From assembly GCA_015179125.1 (NCBI GenBank), contig WHVA01000302.1:62001-126000 (forward strand): 64,000 bases of DNA. Direction: 5' to 3'. Under the pieces are notes generated by a model that worked only from the letters and a program-made list of their open reading frames with translations, was not told where the DNA came from and did not search any database. The stretch comes from Gautieria morchelliformis (taxonomy: Eukaryota > Basidiomycota > Agaricomycetes > Gomphales > Gomphaceae). This document shows positions 52,090 through 63,200 of the stretch, one piece after another. Both the position numbers and the translations under genes were made by a program. Numbering within the stretch: position 1 is the first letter of the stretch; the number at the start of each line of letters is the position of its first letter.

Positions 52090-53510
52090 ATGATCACTAC
52101 TGAATTTCAGGGCGTGCCAATCGGAGGAAAAAAACTTGAGGTAGCCGGTTCCATTTCATGGTGTCTTGGATGGTGCTCGTCAGTGCATTGACTGCTCTGA
52201 CGAACTCGGCCTTGGTGCCGAGCTCCCTCGTATCCGGCACCCCCTCCAGCTGTTCTGCCAGCTGCTCCCGAAAGTGGTCCCAGTCGACCATTCTGAAGTT
52301 TCAGAACGGCTCCGGCTCTTTAACCTCCACCCTAATATCCAGTGTTGTGAGGATAGGGACGTGGTCGGTCCCTGGGCCACGCCTTCTCGGGTTGGTGTCG
52401 CAGGTGATGATGGAGCCGGCAACGTTGTCCGTGAAAAACACGTTGTCGACCCTAGTCCAATTCTTGGTCGACATCGATTGCAGAGTGGGCGTTCGCTTCG
52501 GGAGAGCCATTACCATGTTGTATTCTGCTAGTAGCGATAGCAGCTCCTCTGCGTCTCTAGTGGCCTCAGCGGTAAATAGATGATGGTTCCTTTCCTTGTC
52601 CCACCTAGGGTGGTGGCGATTAAAATTCTAGGAGGATGCCGCCATTGGGCAGTCACTGCACCACCACGACTTTGGGTCTTTCCAGTTCATCTTCCCCAAT
52701 TGCCGCCTATATTGCTCGGTTTGCGTTATCAAGTATGATGGGGTCAGGAAGATGTGAGATCTGAAGGTCTGGTGAGTTTGGTGCCTTGTCTATGAGCACC
52801 TGGCGTGCGCAAAGGTCGCACTTCGCTAGCATGCTGGATTGCAGGCCAACCGGCCTGGTGGCACATGCTGCTAGGGCTGCCGCGTATGTCAGGTATCGGG
52901 TGCTGGTCACATTGACGGGAGGTTCTGTCAGGGCGTGCACTGTGACCGCCGGGACCTGCACAGTCACTGCATCTACTATCCTCTACGCTGTCCTGTCGCT
53001 CTCCTGTCTCAGTGCTTCCACCGTACCTGCGAGGCTTGTTGTAGATGCACTGATTGCCGCTACCACTTTCTCTATCTTCTGAATGGTTGGTAACAGTGTG
53101 TCGTTAGCCCCATGCAGTCGTTCCTTGATGATCGTGGCCACTTCCGAGGCGACCATGCGTTCTGCTAGATCGTTCATTAGTGTGGATATCGCCCTCATAC
53201 CTTCTTCCATCGTTTTGGGGATTGTTGTTTGGGCTTCTGCTAGGTGAATCAGCGCCGTTGCAAGGGATTGAATCAATATGAGCTGCTGGTGGGGGAGGAG
53301 TCGCTTGGATAGTAAGTATTGGTGAGCTTCCTCTGGGGTCAGCGCCGAGTCGTTGCATGTACTTTCAATGTCGCCTCTAGCAGTGTTCTGAGAGCTGGAG
53401 CACAGATTCCGACCATCTGTCCTGGGCGGGGGCGGTCGCGTGGTCAGTGCCTTTTGCTGGGAATTGCTGACATTGGGACCGGGTTTTTGCATGTCCGCCG
53501 TGGATGCTGG
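52090..53510 (-). pseudogene. second Tad-like LINE relic (ORF1 plus endonuclease part)
   Basis: ORF1 starts MQKPGPNVSNSQQK at 53492 and runs 169 codons. TMEEGMRAISTLMNDLAERM corresponds to the LQEGIRSVSILM block of LINE 1. After a stop it continues (52707-52967) with TRYLTYAAALAACATRP, like the ATTYAAVLK block. A deletion near 52640 then joins to the ORF2 endonuclease C-terminal part: FNRHHPRWDKERNHHLF, NWTRVDNVFFTDN, TDHVPILTTLDIRVE (D/H motif) and a final block at 52097-52291 (YDWDHFREQL-like). RT is missing. It is a decayed element, more diverged from LINE 1 than a recent copy would be. Confidence 0.8.
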
Positions 53511-53589
53511 TTATGAGAAGCGCTTTTTATTTTATTTATTTATTTTTTGGCGAGGGAGGGGAGATCTGCTGTTATGAGAAGCGCTTTTT
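53510..53589 (-). mobile_element. possible very short LINE insertion footprint
   Basis: The 19-nt sequence GTTATGAGAAGCGCTTTTT occurs at 53510-53528 and again at 53571-53589. Between them is an A-rich tail on the minus strand ((TTTA)n-like on plus, 53529-53548) and only about 22 nt of other sequence. Long direct repeats around an A-rich tail fit target-primed reverse transcription with extreme 5' truncation. Confidence 0.45.
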
Positions 53590-53689
53590 CAGGTAGTCGT
53601 CCCTTTTTGACTAAGACTTTCCGCGGATTTTTGGGTGTTGAGTTTGGTGAGGCGTGGGAATATTGCTTGTGGTGGTGGTTTGAGATCAC

Positions 53690-54020
53690 GTAGGGGACAC
53701 TCCACGAGTTAGTTCTCCTCCTCCGGGGTAAAAAATGTCGTCTGAGGTATGTGTCACATTCCTCCATGCGGCATCGGGACTGGTGAGAAAGGCGGGAGGC
53801 GGGGGTGAATCCACCGTTCGAAGAGCAGCCCAGAGACTTCGCTGAATCGCAGCGTTCAATTCCCTCACTGACGGCAGTGTACTTAGCGAAGCAAAGTATA
53901 CCTGCCAAGGCAGGCGTCAGGACAACATCCCCGACTGAGAGGGAAATGGCAAACTTGATAAGTCAGATGCGGTAGAAACGTGATAATACTCTCTATCGGG
54001 GTGAAATTCCCAGCCGACGG
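53690..54020 (-). pseudogene. 3' segment of the repeat-borne gene, copy 2
   Basis: Minus frames include SVGDVVLTPALAGILCFAKY (about 53930-53880), AAIQRSLWAALRTVDSPPPP (about 53860-53800) and AAWRNVTHTSDDIFYPGGGE (about 53770-53715). Copy 3 has matching but diverged sequence at 60240-60440. The blocks lie in different frames, so introns or frameshifts separate them. Whether this belongs to the same gene as 57089-57600 is unknown. Confidence 0.3.
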
Positions 54021-55940
54021 CATATACTATGTTAGGTAATGGGCAGTAAACAAGCATGCTCGACCCACCTGGTATGACGGTCACCGTACAGGCAACTGCC
54101 CGAACCAGGTCTAGTCTTGCCGGGGCAGCTTCCCAACAAACTTGCGCGCAAGGTCGTCGACGCTATCTGGTATTGCTCCAGATGTCTGAATGTCACCTAG
54201 ATGCGTGGAAGGACCGAACCCCCTGTGTAGGCACTAGATGGTCAAGTTGGGTCCAGAGCACAGCTTTTGCGAGGGAAATTATTGGCCGGCAGTGATCGTC
54301 ATCGTGTCACTTTATGGTACTACACGAAAAAGGGTGATGCTATCACTATAGATACGGGGCGTGGTTAACTTGTGAGTGAATTATCATCACTGGCGCCTGA
54401 GATGAGAACATACCTCTCACAGCCTGTACGTCGCGTCAATAAGCGACGCAGTGTTGTCGCCATGATGTAGTCAACTCGGAAGAGCGTTAAACATCTTCAA
54501 TTCGGTGGCACGAGTTCGACTCAAACTCCGCTAAGCTTGATCATCTCTTCATGCCGTACACCCGAGCCATGCACCACTTATGATCAAACCTTATGATTTA
54601 GGACCAACAGCTGTTCGCGCCAGGCATTCTGGCGTACTATTTGGGGACTCGATCAAGGGCGAGTGTGATAGGCTGCGCCCAAAGTTAGGTGCAACCTGCT
54701 CCGTTTAGAAATATGTGCGATCGCCTAAATAAACGTAAAGATTATCAGCAGGCATGCGCTGCGCAGGCAAGTCCATATTTAATCCATTGCAACAGCAGCG
54801 GCGGGTTCAAAATTCAATACTCATTATTTTTCTTTGGCTTACAGTAAACCAATGTGGCGCCGAGATGCACTGCCATTCTTTCATATTCGGCTGGTGTCGG
54901 AATTTCTTATTACGGGGCCTCATAGCCTTCATGGAATTTGGTGGGCTCGACAAGTCGGACTTGTACAGCCCACCCACTGATCATCTTCCTAGGTCCCAGA
55001 CTTCGTGTATAGTAGCCACAAATAAAGTCTCACTATTGATGCACCGTCACCTATGGCGATGTTGCTCTAACACTCTCCTCTTGTCAATATCTTCATATTA
55101 AAGTCCATGGCTCATGAACACGAACATACGCACCATCGACAATAGAGGTGTCTTATTCTTTTTGCTTCGGAGACTCTGTGCTACCTTCGAGTGTGGCACT
55201 TCCAGGTGCCACTGAGCCGCCGGGAGACACCATGACTGCTGTTGATATCAGAAGCTTGTAGTGGCTTACAGTGAAAGCCCGAGGTACGGCGATCTTCTTT
55301 CTCATTCTCACGGGTGCTAACGCACATGATCATGTGGAAATGTCCCCTTGCTGTCCTGTGCTTGTGATAGATAACCTGCACGCTAAATGCTAAAACCCCG
55401 GGGGTCGCCGCCTCAGACATTGTCCAAAATGCTGACATTGATGGTGCAACAAAGGACCCACCGCAAAAACCGGTCAGCAGTCTCCCGGACTTCACTTGGA
55501 GGGTCTGACGGGTTTCAGGACACAAAATTCGGCCAACCGTCGATCAGAACCATGGATCCGACCGATAAAAGCATGGAAGAGGCCCAAGGAGACTCAAACA
55601 CGCTGTAGTTGAAGACAGTCCTCGGTATCGTGACATGCTGGGCACTCGAGAAATGACCAGCAGCAGAGGTCACAACGTTCTGATGGGTAGGCGTGGTAAT
55701 GTATTAGCTGACGGCGTTCACAGCGCCCCTGTCGCAACGACCTTGACAGGAGCAGTAAAAGGAGTTTCCTCCCGAACGACAGGTTTAGAGTTGTACCCAC
55801 AGTCACTGCCAGAGTGCGATCTGGGACCAGGCGAGCGGGGACATCTGTTGCTCGGCGGAAAATACAGGGTTTGACGGGAAGAAATATAAGTGACGCGTGA
55901 CGACGTGGCTCACAATGAGATTCATGTGCCCTCTCACCTG

Positions 55941-56378
55941 TCAACACCGCCTCCCGTGGCTCCCAATGGATAAGCCCACAGAGTTTCGGAATAGCTCGAC
56001 CACCGCAACATCGCGTGGAATGACGGGGACAAGCATGCGTCGCCCTTTATTTTCTCGGTATGGAGCCCAAGCCTTAGCCCTGTCATCATGTCCATTCGGA
56101 AGGATCTGCTTCGTTACGAGTGCCTCCCAGTCAGGTCGGACATTGCAAATATGCTCCTCCCTGTCGCTTTGAGTTCTCGAACCAAGTCCAGCATTGTCGC
56201 TGTGGAGCGATTCACGAGCTACTTTGGAGGCAGCGCCACTGTCTCCGGAGGAGATATTTATCTTTCGAGCTAGAGCGGAATAGGCTTCTTTCGTATTCGA
56301 ACCATGTCGAGCAGGGTTGTGGATTTTTGGACGTAGCAAGGCTTTGAAGGATCGTACAGTGGTGTCAAGGGCCATCAA
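55941..56378 (-). CDS. repeat-borne gene, open internal segment, copy 2
   Basis: 145 codons with ordinary protein composition: TTVRSFKALLRPKIHNPARH, then SALARKINISSGDSGAASKV, then CNVRPDWEALVTKQILPNGH, then RRMLVPVIPRDVAVVELFRN and VGLSIGSHGRRC. Copies 1 and 3 have TAA where copy 2 reads Leu after SVG. Upstream in the same region the reading VLVIFSDFNDILFLK and LDGEPISVTMQLR is found. No family recognised; it may be part of a transposon-encoded or duplicated host gene. Confidence 0.4.
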   Translation of the reverse strand: MMALDTTVRSFKALLRPKIHNPARHGSNTKEAYSALARKINISSGDSGAASKVARESLHSDNAGLGSRTQSDREEHICNVRPDWEALVTKQILPNGHDDRAKAWAPYRENKGRRMLVPVIPRDVAVVELFRNSVGLSIGSHGRRC

Positions 56379-56553
56379 GGGTCGGTACGGCGAAGCTGCA
56401 TTGTCACAGAGATGGGCTCCCCGTCCAACCTCGCTGCATAGTTTCGTTACATTTTCAAGAACAAGATGTCATTGAAGTCAGAGAAGATAACGAGCACGGA
56501 TCTGGCTCCTCAGATATCCGCCACGAAGCTCGTTCGTAGTAGTCGTGCTCAGC

Positions 56554-56844
56554 TTATCGTCCTGGTAGTGCTTGACGATAGTGGCCAAAGTCATCGAGGG
56601 TATATACTAGGCCTGAACACGGTCCCGAATATGATATGACATGAGAGAGTTGAACTAGCAGAAAGGATGACGAATGGATGCGCACTCGACTACTAGCATG
56701 ATGGTGGTCGCAGCGAAAGGAACTGATTGCATAATCAGACACCCGGTCGCTAGAGCTCCTGCTCGTCATTGCACTTACACTATCAAATATTTCACGGACA
56801 TCCTTCCCTGCAGGGCTGACAGATCCACAAATCATGAGGGACAC
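56554..56844 (-). CDS. repeat-borne gene, further segment, copy 2
   Basis: 96 codons: MSLMICGSVSPAGKDVREIF, then SSDRVSDYAISSFRCDHHHA, then SSSFLLVQLSHVISYSG, ending LDDFGHYRQALPGR. The matching DNA in copies 1 and 3 is interrupted. It is located between the N-terminal exon and the 145-codon segment. Unknown function. Confidence 0.33.
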   Translation of the reverse strand: MSLMICGSVSPAGKDVREIFDSVSAMTSRSSSDRVSDYAISSFRCDHHHASSRVRIHSSSFLLVQLSHVISYSGPCSGLVYTLDDFGHYRQALPGR

Positions 56845-57088
56845 CCGGTAGCACGAAAAATATCGGAATCAATGATATCCAGCGTGAATACTAGATAGTA
56901 CATGTTGATACAATATGCGACATTTGAAACAAGCATTCCCTTCTACCCTGGGAGACCATTGCGCCCATCCGCAAACTTACACGACAAAATCGCCAGCAAG
57001 CTTAAGCTTGGCACTCGTTAGAACAGGGTTTGCGAGAGATCGTAACGATTCGGGTGCTCACCATTTGTAATGCGTCAGTATATAACGG

Positions 57089-57594
57089 TCACGAGATCCA
57101 CTGGCTCCGCACAAGCGAGCCATCGGGCTGCAAGACAAAGTCATACTGGTGCATGACCAGTTTCCCACGGGCACGGCGTCCCGCGCCTCCACCTCTCCCC
57201 CGTCTCTGCTCGTGGTCCCTCGTGTTGACCAGCGGCATGGAAATCCTCCATGGCTCTGAGCTCAAATTGAGCTCGAAGTCCATGGAGGTCATATGTTGTT
57301 GTATTGTGCGAGGGCTGCTGCCCCCGCGAGCTGCCTGGCTTTGCGCCTTCCCGCTCTTTCCCTTCACTCTGGCCTTCGCTTTTGGTGCTCCCCGTCGATG
57401 GTCCCGTCGAGCCGGGACTGTGGCGGGGATCGGGTGCGGCGGGTTCACCGTGCCCGTGCGTGGCCTAGGCGAGTGGCTGGGCGTGGAGGCCTTAGAGGCG
57501 GTAATGTCAGGCGACCGCAATCCGCCGCTGCGAGTGCCGGGTTACTGTAGTGGAGCCAGAGCTCGGACAAACCTGGTAGCTGTAGGTTGTTCAT
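57089..57594 (-). pseudogene. N-terminal exon of the repeat-borne gene, copy 2 (frameshifted)
   Basis: The ATG at 57594 starts MNNLQLPGLSELWLHY as in copy 1. A deletion of about 37 nt in the Pro-rich section shifts the frame. The downstream part (57089-57520) keeps APKAKARVKGKSGKA, MDFELNLSSEPWRISMPLVN and FVLQPDGSLVRSQW. Confidence 0.5.
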
Positions 57595-58198
57595 CTCGAG
57601 TCACGACTGGGGAAAAGTGGTGGGACGAAGAAATTTTCAGTGAAGATAGCACCAGTCTTATATGTGTATGAAGAGAAGCGATGATCTAATCAGGCAGACA
57701 AAGAGTGAATTAGATCAGACCAGGTGATCATCCGCCTTTCTTTGTGTGAACAAAGAGTACGTGTTGCACTGGATTAAGCCACTTAGAAGCTTGCTAAGTC
57801 ATATTAGTCGAAGCTATGCGGTTCCATTATAGATCCCCCACGTGTACATGTCAAGCAATATTGAGAACTAAATTATGGCACCATTCGCCGCCGTGAGGCT
57901 GCTGGCTGTGGACAATCGGACGCTGACGATATTATACAGTACATGATAAATTAGTACGTGTCTCGTGGTGTCTTTGGAAGACCCGACTCGGAGCCATCAA
58001 ACCTTATGATCCTGACTTCTTACGAAACCACGCAAACGGTCCATAAGCGGCCGTACTTAGCAGTTTTTTTTTTTCATCCAGCTCCAATCGAGGCGTCATC
58101 TGCATCAATACACCCACCTTGCACGCCTAGTAAGTACAACTCAAAGTCCATATTCGATGCTACTTTGAAGCTTGTTCTGGTTCCAATCAACGCGTCGT

Positions 58199-58430
58199 CG
58201 GGCAGTGTCTCAACACATGGCGCACCAACGCGTCGTCTCGGACACGTCTGGCAGTGCATCGACACGTGGGGCACCAACGTGTTGTCCGACAGTGCATCGA
58301 CACATGGGGGACCAACGCGTTGGCTGGCAGTGCATCGACACGTGGGGCACCAACGCGTCGTCTGGAAATGCATCGCATGAGGCACCAACCCATCGTCCGG
58401 CACATCGATACACGCAACTTGGGGCACCTA
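58199..58430 (+). repeat. 39-bp minisatellite, about 6 units
   Basis: The unit is close to CAGTGCATCGACACGTGGGG followed by CACCAACGCGTCGTCTGG, recurring with 37-49 bp spacing (58203, 58252, 58291, 58328, 58366, 58400). 39 bp is 13 codons, so frames stay open on both strands (for example plus 58172-58456), but no gene is supported. Confidence 0.8.
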
Positions 58431-58439
58431 CAGGCTACA

Positions 58440-58570
58440 ACTTGAACTGGGATTAGCGAGAATATCGGGACGATCCGAATCACCAACACGGCACCACTCA
58501 CATCCTTGCGTTCCCGGGCCTTGTCCTACCGCCTAAAAGGATATAGTACGGCTGGAACCGCCTTGCTCCA
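58440..58570 (-). repeat. dispersed repeat R, copy 2
   Basis: Matches 21040-21061 plus 21407-21535 and is uninterrupted here (ATTAGCGAGAATATCGGG then GACGATCCGAATCACC). It acts as the empty-site reference showing that LTR E inserted into copy 1. Confidence 0.65.
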
Positions 58571-58985
58571 TATGCGCCTCTGCCATCAACCGCCCCTCAG
58601 ATGCTCGCCGCGTTTCCGTGCAAGAGTAAATATATACACCCATCACTACTGCAGCACATATTCTTCGGAGTAACAACGTGTGAGAGCTAGATGATAATCC
58701 CTCGCTACGCCTTGGGGGCATAAAAGGGCTTTCTGAATATTAGAGAACCTGCCATCTGTTGGTGCAGCGGATCTCTCAAATCGATACAGATCGGTATCGA
58801 TCGGTATCGATTTGAGAAATCCGGTATGCCAATCGGTATGCCAACGGATTACACTTTTCACTGAGCTCCCTTCCAGAGTAGTTCCACGATTACGATTCTG
58901 AAAATTCCCATCCCCACGATTATAGAATCAATGGTTACATACTCGGAGACCAAGGTAAACGTGGCAGGAGACGGGTTATGGAAGA
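58570..58985. other. intergenic, short direct repeats
   Basis: 58780-58850 has repeats of TCGGTATCGAT and AATCGGTATGCCAA. No gene recognised. Confidence 0.4.
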
Positions 58986-58988
58986 TGG

Positions 58989-59297
58989 ATGCCCAGTGGT
59001 ACCTTCATCACCGGTCGTAATATTGATAACTCGCAAGCAAAGTCCACGGATTGTTTGGCTTTGCGAGGCTGGACACGTTCCCCGCATCGCTTGGCACTAG
59101 AGGACTTCATAAAGCAGCAACATACCTGGGTAGTAAGCACCATGTTTCCAGTCTTTGTACCCTGGGAGACCAATCGCGGCGTCATCGCAACAGACGAAAC
59201 TGCAGAAATCTCACCTGCGACCTTGATGCACCTGCAGACTCGTTCGAACCGGGATTGGCGAGAGATCGTGACGATTCCGGTGCCCACCTTGGAATAG
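58989..59297 (+). CDS. hypothetical 102-codon frame
   Basis: The open frame starts MPSGTFITGRNIDNSQAKST and ends WREIVTIPVPTLE, followed by a stop. Its end resembles the plus-strand sequence at 44480-44535, 57010-57060 and 63490-63545 (GACTCGTT...CGAGAGATCGTRACGATTC), so it is related to part of the 4-kb repeat. A minus frame (58976-59287, 103 codons) is also open and could be the real one. Family unknown. Confidence 0.25.
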   Translation: MPSGTFITGRNIDNSQAKSTDCLALRGWTRSPHRLALEDFIKQQHTWVVSTMFPVFVPWETNRGVIATDETAEISPATLMHLQTRSNRDWREIVTIPVPTLE

Positions 59298-59299
59298 TG

Positions 59300-60228
59300 C
59301 GTGCAGCATCCCTATATAAATGCCCACGAAATTGGATCTCGCGACCATTTAAGTAGGGATGCTCGATGGATTTGCTCCTCATCCTCTGTCGGCGCTCGTC
59401 CCTGCGTCTGGGCTCATCCACTCAAATTTTCCTCTCTGCTCGCCATGGTCCCTCTCAAGGATCAACGGCATGTTCCTGGGGACAGGGACAGATGGTGAAG
59501 GGGATCTTCTAAAGTTATCAACGACAAAATGGATCTGCGAGTTCGAGTAAGAGAGGCGGTTTAGTGAGAGATACTCATCTACTTACTTTAAAACATTGTG
59601 ATATCTACCGTGTTTCGAGAGATTGTGGGTTACAGCACGAGCGCGGTATTGATTCTCTTTCACAATCTCTGCCATCGGCATCAAGCTACTGTGTGTGGAC
59701 GAACGTAGCCCTGAGCGCTGGAAACTCCCGTCCAGTTGCTAGTAATATGTGGCTACTGGAGGAAGACCGCGGGGTAAGCCTCACAAGTCATGTGAGAAAG
59801 TGAGAGAAGGGCAGGAAAACGTACAGGTTGAAGCAGCTCAGTACTAGTCAAACGCGACAGCGATTTCGTCCATTAGTTTGGGTCACGTAGTGCGCTCTTG
59901 ATGGCCCTGTAGTAATAACGTATTGGGATCATTGAATCACCTTATGCTTACTAGGACTTGTAGTCCTTGTCTACCCAGTAATCGTCTCAGTCGTGAGATT
60001 AAAGATATAAGAATTTGAGTCAAGCAACTTAACTGCCATGAGGCAGTCTGCAACTGCATCCTACACAGAAACAACGTAAATGAGTTCGCGAACGACCACG
60101 TAGGGTAAAGCTTATGCTTACCGGTGGGAGCAATGAAAAACGCAGGCTGTGGAATTGTAAGACGGGGGGCGTTGAGAGGCAAGGAAGAACCATATACGCA
60201 CTGTATTCAAAGTCTTGAATTTGGTGTT
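59300..60228. other. spacer between repeat copies 2 and 3, nothing recognised
   Basis: Mixed sequence with short frames only (59564-59803 plus, 79 codons; 59937-60182 minus, 81 codons). A near-palindromic AGGACTTGTAGTCCTTG lies at 59952. No gene, LTR or tRNA is recognised. Confidence 0.4.
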
Positions 60229-60229
60229 G

Positions 60230-63200
60230 CTCCACAAGTTAGTCCTCCTCCTCCGGGGTAAAGAATGTCGTCTGATGTATGTGTCACATTCCTCCATGCG
60301 GCATCAGAGCAGCCTGGAGACTTCACCAAACCGAAGCGTTCAATTCCATAAACGACGGCATTTTTAGTCAGTAAAGCAAAGTATACCAGCCAAGGCAGGC
60401 GTCAGGACAACATCCCCGACTGAGATGGAAATGGCAAACTTGATAAGTCAGATGCGGTAAGAAACGTGATAATGCTCTCTACCGGGGTGAAATTCCCAGC
60501 CGACGGCATATACTATGTTAGGTAATGGGCAGTAAACAAGCATGCTCGACCCACCTAGTATGACGGTCACCATACAGGCGACTGCCCGAACCAGGTCTAG
60601 TCTTGCCGGGGAAGTTTCCCAACAAACTTGCGCGCAAGGTCGTCGACGCTATCTGGTATTGCTCCAGATGTCTGAATGTCACCTAGATGCGTGGAAGGAC
60701 CGAATCCCCTGTGTAGGCACTAGATGGTCAAGTTGGGTCCAGAGCACAGCTTTTGCGAGGGAAATTATTGGCCGGCAGTGATCGTCATCGTGTCACTTTA
60801 TGGTACTACACGAAAAAGCGTGATGCTATCCCTATAGATACGGGGCGTGGTTGACTGGTGACTCGTGAGTGAATTATCATCACTGGTGCCTGAGATGAGA
60901 ACATACCTCTCACAGCCTATACCTCGCGTCAATAAGCGACGCAGTGTTGTCGCCATGATGTAGTCAACTCGGAAGAGCGTTAAACATCTTCAATTCGGTG
61001 GCACGAATTCGACTCAAACTCCGCTAAGCTTGATCATCTCGTCATGACCGTACACCCGAGCCATGCATCACTTCTAGTTATGATCAAAGCTTATGATTTA
61101 GGACCAACAGCTGTTCGCCCCAGGCATTCTGGCGTACTATTTGGGGACTTGATCAAGGGTGAGTGTAATAGGCTGCGCCCAAAGTTAGGTGCAACCTGCT
61201 CCATTTAGGAATATGTGCGATCGCCTAAATAAACGCAAAGATTATCAGCAGGCATGCGCTGCACAGTCAAGTCCACATTTAATCCATTGCAACAGCAGCG
61301 GTGGGTTCAAAATACTTGTTATTTTTCTTTGCCTTACAGTAAACCAACGCGGCGCCGAGATGCACTGCCATTCTTTCATATTCGGCTGGTGTCGGAATTT
61401 CCTATTACGGGGCCTCATAGCCTTCATGGAATTTGGTGTGCTCGACAAGTCGGACTTGTACAGCCCACTCACTGATCATCTTCCTAGGTCCCAGACTTCG
61501 TTTATAGTAGCCACAAATAAAGTCTCACTATTGATGCACCGTCACCTATGGCGATGTTGCTCTGACACTCCCCTCTTGTCAATATCTTCATAGTAAAAGT
61601 CCATGGCTCATGAACACGACGATACCCACCATCGACAATCGAGGTGACTTATTCTTTTTGTTTCGGAGACTCTGTGCCACCTTCGCTGTGCAGCCGAGTG
61701 TGGCACTTCCAGGTGCTACTGAGCCGCTGGGCGACACCATGACTGCTGTTGATATCAGAAGCTTGTAGTGACTTACAGTGAAAGCCCGAGGTTCGGCGAC
61801 CTTCTTTCTCATTCTCACGGGTGCCAACGCACATGATCATGTGGAAATGTCCCCTTGCTGTCCTGTGCTTGTGGTAGATAACCTGCACGCTAAATGCTAA
61901 AATCCCGGTGGTCGCCCGCCTCAGAGATTGTCAAAAACGCTGACATTGATGGTGCAACAAAGGACCCACCGCAAAAAACCGCTCACCAGTCTTCCGGACT
62001 TCACTTAGAGGGTCTGACGGGTTTCAGAACGCAAAATTCGGCTAACCGTCGATCAGAGACATGGATCCGACTTATGAAAGCATCGAAGAGGCCCAAGGAG
62101 ACTCAAGCACGCTGTAGTTGAGGACATCATAACATGTTGGACACTCGAGAACGACCAGCAGCAGAGGTGACAACCTTCTGATGGGTAGGCGTGGTAATGT
62201 ATTAGCTGACGGCGTTCACAGCGCCCCTGTCGCAACGACCTTGACAGGAGCAGTACAAGGAGTTTCCTCCCGAAAGACAGGTTTAGAATTGTACCCACGG
62301 TCACTGCCAGAGTGCGATCTGACCAGGCGAGCGGGGACATCTGTTGCTCGGCGGAAAATACAGGGTTTGACGGGAAGAAATATAAGTGACGCGTGACGAC
62401 GTGGCTCACAATGAGATTGTGCTTCTGCCACTTCATGTGCCCTCTCATCTGTCAACACCGGCTCCCGTGGCTCCCAATGGATTACCCCACAGAGTTTCGG
62501 AATAGCTCGACCATTGCAACATTGCGTGGAATGACGGGGACAAGCATGCGTCGCCCTTTCTTTTCTCGGTATAGAGCCCATGCCTTAGCCCTGTCATCGT
62601 GCCAATTCAGAAGGATCTGCTTCGTTACGAGTGCCTCGCAGTCGGGTCGGACATGGCAAACACGGCCCTCCCTGTCGCTTTGACACTTCTTGAATCAAGT
62701 CCAGCATTGTCACTCTGGAGCGATTCACGAGCCTCTTTAGAGGCAGCGGCACGGTCTCCGGAGGCGATATTTATCTTTCGAGCTAGAGCCGAATAGGCTT
62801 CTTGCGTATTCGAACCATGTCGAGGGGGTTGAGGGTTCTTGGAAGTAGCAAGGCTTTGAAGGTTCGTACAGTGGGGCGAAGGTGAAGATGCATTGTCAGA
62901 GAGATGGGCTCCCCGTCCAACCTCGCTGCATATTTTCGTTACATTTTCAAGAACAAGATGTCATTGAAGTCAGAGAAGATAACGAGCACGACTCTGGCTC
63001 GTGAGATATTATCTTCCACGGGGCTCATTCGAAGTGGTCGTGCTCAGCTTCTCGTCCTGGTAGTGCTTGACGATAGTGGCCGAAGTCATACTAGGGCAGA
63101 ACATGGTCCCGAATATGATATGACATGATAGAGTTGAACTAGCAGAAAGGATGACGAATGGATGCGCACTCGACTACTAGCATGATGGTGATCGCAGCGA

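Larger units (their letters stand above)
53700..58001 (-). repeat. 4-kb dispersed repeat, copy 2 (longest complete)
   Basis: It starts at CTCCACGAGTTAGTTCTCC, shared with copy 3 from about 60230, and ends after GAGCCATCAAAC, shared with copy 1. It contains all blocks of copies 1 and 3 without the LTR intrusions. Compared with copy 1 it lacks about 37 nt in the Pro-rich exon (near 57470), which shifts the frame there. Confidence 0.85.

Noticed and set aside
54056..54295. 79-codon ORF conserved in repeat copies 2 and 3 (also 60542-60781)
   Set aside because: The DNA copies are nearly identical throughout, so the open frame adds no evidence. No domain is seen.
58172..58456. ORFs across the 39-bp minisatellite
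   Set aside because: 39 bp is a multiple of three and stop-free, so frames stay open by default on both strands.
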